Source of the DNA: Prevotella sp.
GTDB taxonomy: Bacteria; Bacteroidota; Bacteroidia; Bacteroidales; Bacteroidaceae
Reading direction: 5' to 3'
Length of the DNA stretch: 7,710 nucleotides
NCBI GenBank assembly: GCA_022732315.1
Contig: JAIJUV010000116.1
Span: 1 to 7,710, forward strand
Below the pieces are notes generated by a model. The model had not been told where the DNA came from, did not search any database, and saw only the letters and a program-made list of their open reading frames with translations. Positions 5,182 to 7,710 of the stretch are shown here, piece by piece (position 1 is the first letter of the stretch; each line of letters starts with the position of its first letter). Position numbers and translations under genes: made by a program.

Positions 5182-6861
5182 TCAGAACCCTACCTTTCTT
5201 TTGGTGTTTCTTCCTTCTAACCTTTCACTATCGCAATACCCGACAAGAGATTTGAGCATATCCGCCGGTTTGCCATGCAAAATGGATTGGATGGTATAAT
5301 GGCGGGCAATGTTCTCAATCTCTCCACCACTGAAATCATATCTGGCGGCAAGGAAAGAAGCATCAGCATCATTCAAAGATGGTATCATCGTTTGCCAAAT
5401 CTGTAAACGCCCATGCAAATCAGGCTTTTCAAACTTCACTTTATAGAGGAAACGACGCTCGAAGGCCTTGTCCATATTCTCGGCAAGATTGGTTGTGGCA
5501 ATAAGAATGCCCTCAAGCTGCTCCATCTCCTGAAGAATGATGTTCTGGATATTGTTCTCCAGTTTATCCACAGCCTTCTCCGCACCCACCATACGCTTGC
5601 CGATGATGGCATCTGCCTCATTGAATAGCAGAATAGGAGTCTTTGCCGATTGTTTCACCATCTTTCTGTAATCATCAAAGATACCCTTGATGTTCTTTTC
5701 GCTCTCCCCTACCCACATACTCTTGATTTCCGAGATGTTAACCTGAATAAGGTCACGACCCGTTCTTCTGGCTATCTGAAGAACCGTCTCCGTCTTTCCG
5801 GTACCTGGTGCACCATAGAAAAGGCAGGCAAAGCCACTTCTGAAATTGGTATCCTTCAAGCGGTCTCGGATACGCTGGAAATTCTTTTCATCCAAGAGTG
5901 CAGCGAGTTCTTCTACCAGTTTGCGTTCCTTATCGTTGTAAAACAGCTGTTTAGGCTTGATACTCTCAAAGGATAACATGCCACCTTTAGGACGGGAGCC
6001 TCGCATAGCAGAAAGGTTCATCTCCGAAAAGAGCAGCTTCTTTGCATTGTCTGTAATCTTAAAGGATTCCCTGTCGGCAAAGCCGTCATCGTTGGTATAT
6101 TCTATGAACTTTTTCTGCAAGAAACGATGATTGCCTTGGCTAAGGTCTCGCTTAGCCCATCGCCAGACCGACTCACCTTCCTCATAGATGAAATCCAAGT
6201 CATGGCAACGGATGTCATCATCGCCATCAATAACAAAGAGTGTACACAGCAAGATGAAAAGCGGAAAATCTTTATCCTCCACATCTATATCATACAATGC
6301 CATTGCCTTGACAAATGCCAGGTTGCTATTCTTGATAATCAGCGCTCTGAGTTTCTTTCTCAAAACCAGTTTGTTCAGTTTTTCGCAGCGGCATTTCGAG
6401 AAAAGTTCATCAAACTTATCAAACAGTTCTCTGGCTGTGAATTCATCCACATCCGAAGGAATATATCGCTGATTATGCTGGAATGCCTCCATCACCTCCA
6501 TCGGGATGCTATAGCTGAGTCCTTCAATCCGATTCTGACAAACATATTCCTTATCGATAAGTTCCTGAGTTTCGTTGGAATATCTGAGCAATGTCAGGAT
6601 TCTGCAATCCAGGTATTCCGTCAAATCTGAAAACCGGATTTGGGTATCATAGCACCGGTCGGCAAAGAGGGCCATGATAACACTTGCCCGCTTGGAGATA
6701 CACAGTTTATCTGAAACAAAACCAAGATACGGTTCTGCTTTCTGATAAAACTCTTCTCCGAGAGAAGACCCTTTTGCCTTTTCTACGATTATCTCGAAGG
6801 CCTGGAGCAAATCTATCTGCTCCACATCTTTTTTATCTGATATTTGCTTAACCATCATCAT
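5182..6861 (-). CDS. AAA+ ATPase with uncharacterised N-terminal region and Asn in Walker B
   Basis: This is a 559-residue cytoplasmic protein. Residues 1 to about 300 are mostly helical and unrecognised, probably a substrate or partner adaptor. A classical AAA+ module follows: Walker A GAPGTGKT (350-357), pore-loop-like MWVGESEKN (382-390), Walker B ILLFNEAD (410-417), sensor 1 IATTN (454-458), likely arginine fingers at 469-470 in AFERRF, and sensor 2 GGEIENIAR (512-520). AAA+ proteins usually form hexamers that remodel or unfold a partner. Walker B has Asn where Asp is usual, but the catalytic Glu415 is kept, so hydrolysis may persist. There is no fused protease or membrane anchor. Three Met codons open the gene in a row (6861-6853), so the exact start may be any of them. 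It has its own promoter and a shared terminator with the WYL gene, and no obvious tie to either neighbour. Confidence 0.88.
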   Translation of the reverse strand: MMMVKQISDKKDVEQIDLLQAFEIIVEKAKGSSLGEEFYQKAEPYLGFVSDKLCISKRASVIMALFADRCYDTQIRFSDLTEYLDCRILTLLRYSNETQELIDKEYVCQNRIEGLSYSIPMEVMEAFQHNQRYIPSDVDEFTARELFDKFDELFSKCRCEKLNKLVLRKKLRALIIKNSNLAFVKAMALYDIDVEDKDFPLFILLCTLFVIDGDDDIRCHDLDFIYEEGESVWRWAKRDLSQGNHRFLQKKFIEYTNDDGFADRESFKITDNAKKLLFSEMNLSAMRGSRPKGGMLSFESIKPKQLFYNDKERKLVEELAALLDEKNFQRIRDRLKDTNFRSGFACLFYGAPGTGKTETVLQIARRTGRDLIQVNISEIKSMWVGESEKNIKGIFDDYRKMVKQSAKTPILLFNEADAIIGKRMVGAEKAVDKLENNIQNIILQEMEQLEGILIATTNLAENMDKAFERRFLYKVKFEKPDLHGRLQIWQTMIPSLNDADASFLAARYDFSGGEIENIARHYTIQSILHGKPADMLKSLVGYCDSERLEGRNTKRKVGF

Positions 6862-6888
6862 ACAACATTAATACATTCATTTTTGGAT

Positions 6889-6897
6889 GCAAAATTA
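6889..6897 (-). promoter_or_regulatory. Bacteroidota -7 element for the AAA+ gene
   Basis: On the minus strand this is TAATTTTGC, fitting TAnnTTTGC, 27 bp upstream of the first ATG. It implies a leader of about 20 nt. The -33 region has no good TTTG. Confidence 0.5.
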
Positions 6898-7018
6898 AGA
6901 TGTACCTATGAAAGTTGGTTTCACAGATTGAGATTTATTTCTTCTGCGCAGTAATTTTGATGGATAAGCACTGTCAAAATGCAAGTTTTAAAAATTATTA
7001 GGAAAAGAAGTGGCGATA

Positions 7019-7062
7019 GTTACATAAAAAGTAGTATCTTTGCATTTCATAAAATATGTAAC
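7019..7062. promoter_or_regulatory. 8-bp inverted repeat bracketing the promoter of the second ATPase
   Basis: GTTACATA at 7019-7026 faces TATGTAAC at 7055-7062, and the 28-nt spacer contains the -7 element. A dimeric repressor could bind the halves. The repeat is AT-rich and short, so chance is possible. Confidence 0.35.
7035..7043 (+). promoter_or_regulatory. Bacteroidota -7 element for the second ATPase gene
   Basis: TATCTTTGC is the same nonamer as that upstream of the first ATPase gene, and in both cases ATT follows closely. It lies 47 bp upstream of the ATG at 7091, giving a leader of about 40 nt. Confidence 0.6.
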
Positions 7063-7090
7063 ATAAAACATGGAATAGATATAAAACATT

Positions 7091-7710
7091 ATGGAACAGC
7101 TGAATAACCCATTTGTTATCTACGGATATAAGGGAGCAGAATACTTCTGCGACCGCAAAAAAGAGACGGAAGTCATCATGAAGGCTTTGCAGAATGAGCG
7201 TAACATCGTGCTCATCTCTCCTCGACGCATCGGAAAGACGGGACTCATACACCATGTCTTTGAGAACATCAGCAAGCAGGAGCCAGAGACGCATTGTTTC
7301 TATCTCGACATCAATGCCACGAGAAATCTGAGCCAATTCATCCAATTATTGGCAAAAACGGTTATCGGGAAGGTTGATACTTTCTCGCAAACTGCCATGC
7401 GCAAGATTACCACTTTCTTTGCCGGCTACAAGCCTACGATGTCGTTTGATGAGATGACGGGAATCCCTACGTTCTCGATTACGGTTTCACCAAGCCAGAG
7501 CGAGGATTCTCTCAAACATATCTTCGAGTATCTGAAACAATCGGAGAAACGAATCTATATTGCCATCGACGAGTTCCAGCAGATAGCCGAATATCCCGAA
7601 GATGGCACAGAGGCCCTGCTGCGCTCCTACATCCAGTTCTTGCCGAATGTATATTTCATCTTTGCAGGCAGTAAGCAGCACATGATGACCGACATGTTCC
7701 TGTCGGCAAA
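7091..7710 (+). CDS. P-loop ATPase of the ATPase_2 type, 5' part (runs off the right edge)
   Basis: The reading frame is open from ATG 7091 to the window end, 206 complete codons, so the C-terminus is missing. It starts MEQLNNPFVIYGYKGAEYFC, then LISPRRIGKTGL (41-52) as a P-loop without the first glycine. A hairpin segment GYKPTMSFDEMTGIPTFSI (112-130) follows, then Walker B IYIAIDEFQQIAE (155-167) and sensor-like FIFAGSKQHMM (189-199). This is the same family as the gene at 546, with shared NPF, EYF.DR, ISPRR.GKT, DEFQQIA and GSK.H motifs. By comparison it should continue for about 170 more residues through a helical lid and winged helix. An ATP-dependent switch role is known for the superfamily; the specific job is unknown. 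Confidence 0.88.
   Translation, partial: MEQLNNPFVIYGYKGAEYFCDRKKETEVIMKALQNERNIVLISPRRIGKTGLIHHVFENISKQEPETHCFYLDINATRNLSQFIQLLAKTVIGKVDTFSQTAMRKITTFFAGYKPTMSFDEMTGIPTFSITVSPSQSEDSLKHIFEYLKQSEKRIYIAIDEFQQIAEYPEDGTEALLRSYIQFLPNVYFIFAGSKQHMMTDMFLSA

Noticed and set aside
6127..6630. 167-codon open frame on the plus strand
   Set aside because: It is antisense to the N-terminal half of the AAA+ gene, with no promoter, no family motif and an odd composition. It is a shadow frame.
1..7710. Transposase, integrase, tRNA or rRNA genes marking a mobile-element boundary
   Set aside because: I looked for transposase or integrase motifs and tRNA-like cloverleafs and saw none, so any claim of a defined island edge is unsupported here.

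Overview
The window looks like a chromosomal accessory stretch from a gut-type Bacteroidota, most likely Prevotellaceae. The main clue is that six starts are preceded by the Bacteroidota -7 element TAnnTTTG(C), mostly with little or no Shine-Dalgarno sequence. The first gene also fits: it is the N-terminus of an NhaD-type Na+/H+ antiporter. The genus assignment is inference.

Layout, left to right. (1) 1-188, minus: 5' end of an NhaD-like antiporter running off the left edge. (2) 546-1679, plus: a P-loop ATPase of the ATPase_2 (archaeal-ATPase/STAND-related) type with a C-terminal winged helix. (3) 1715-1784: an unusually long 30-bp hairpin between convergent genes. (4) 3875-1826, minus: a two-gene operon. 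Its first gene is a PD-(D/E)XK nuclease of the PDDEXK_4 type. The second is a 222-residue protein that I read as a shrunken FtsZ/tubulin-like protein whose GTP-binding and catalytic motifs are lost. (5) 4152-5060, plus: a divergent WYL-domain transcription regulator. It shares with the nuclease operon a long intergenic region carrying two inverted copies of AACGGAAAAGT. (6) 5127-5168: a bidirectional terminator. (7) 6861-5182, minus: an AAA+ ATPase with a large uncharacterised N-terminal region and an Asn in place of the Walker B Asp. (8) 7091-7710, plus: the N-terminal two-thirds or so of a second ATPase_2 protein, a paralogue of gene 2, cut by the right edge.

The most interesting unit is 1826-5060. 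A nuclease and a degenerate FtsZ-like protein are transcribed together, opposite a WYL regulator that could bind the shared motif. WYL regulators and PD-(D/E)XK nucleases recur in prokaryotic defence loci, so a conflict or defence role is plausible. Nothing in the sequence proves it. The nuclease gene is visibly more AT-rich than its neighbours, which suggests recent acquisition. The two ATPase_2 genes and the AAA+ gene have their own promoters and need not belong to the same system.
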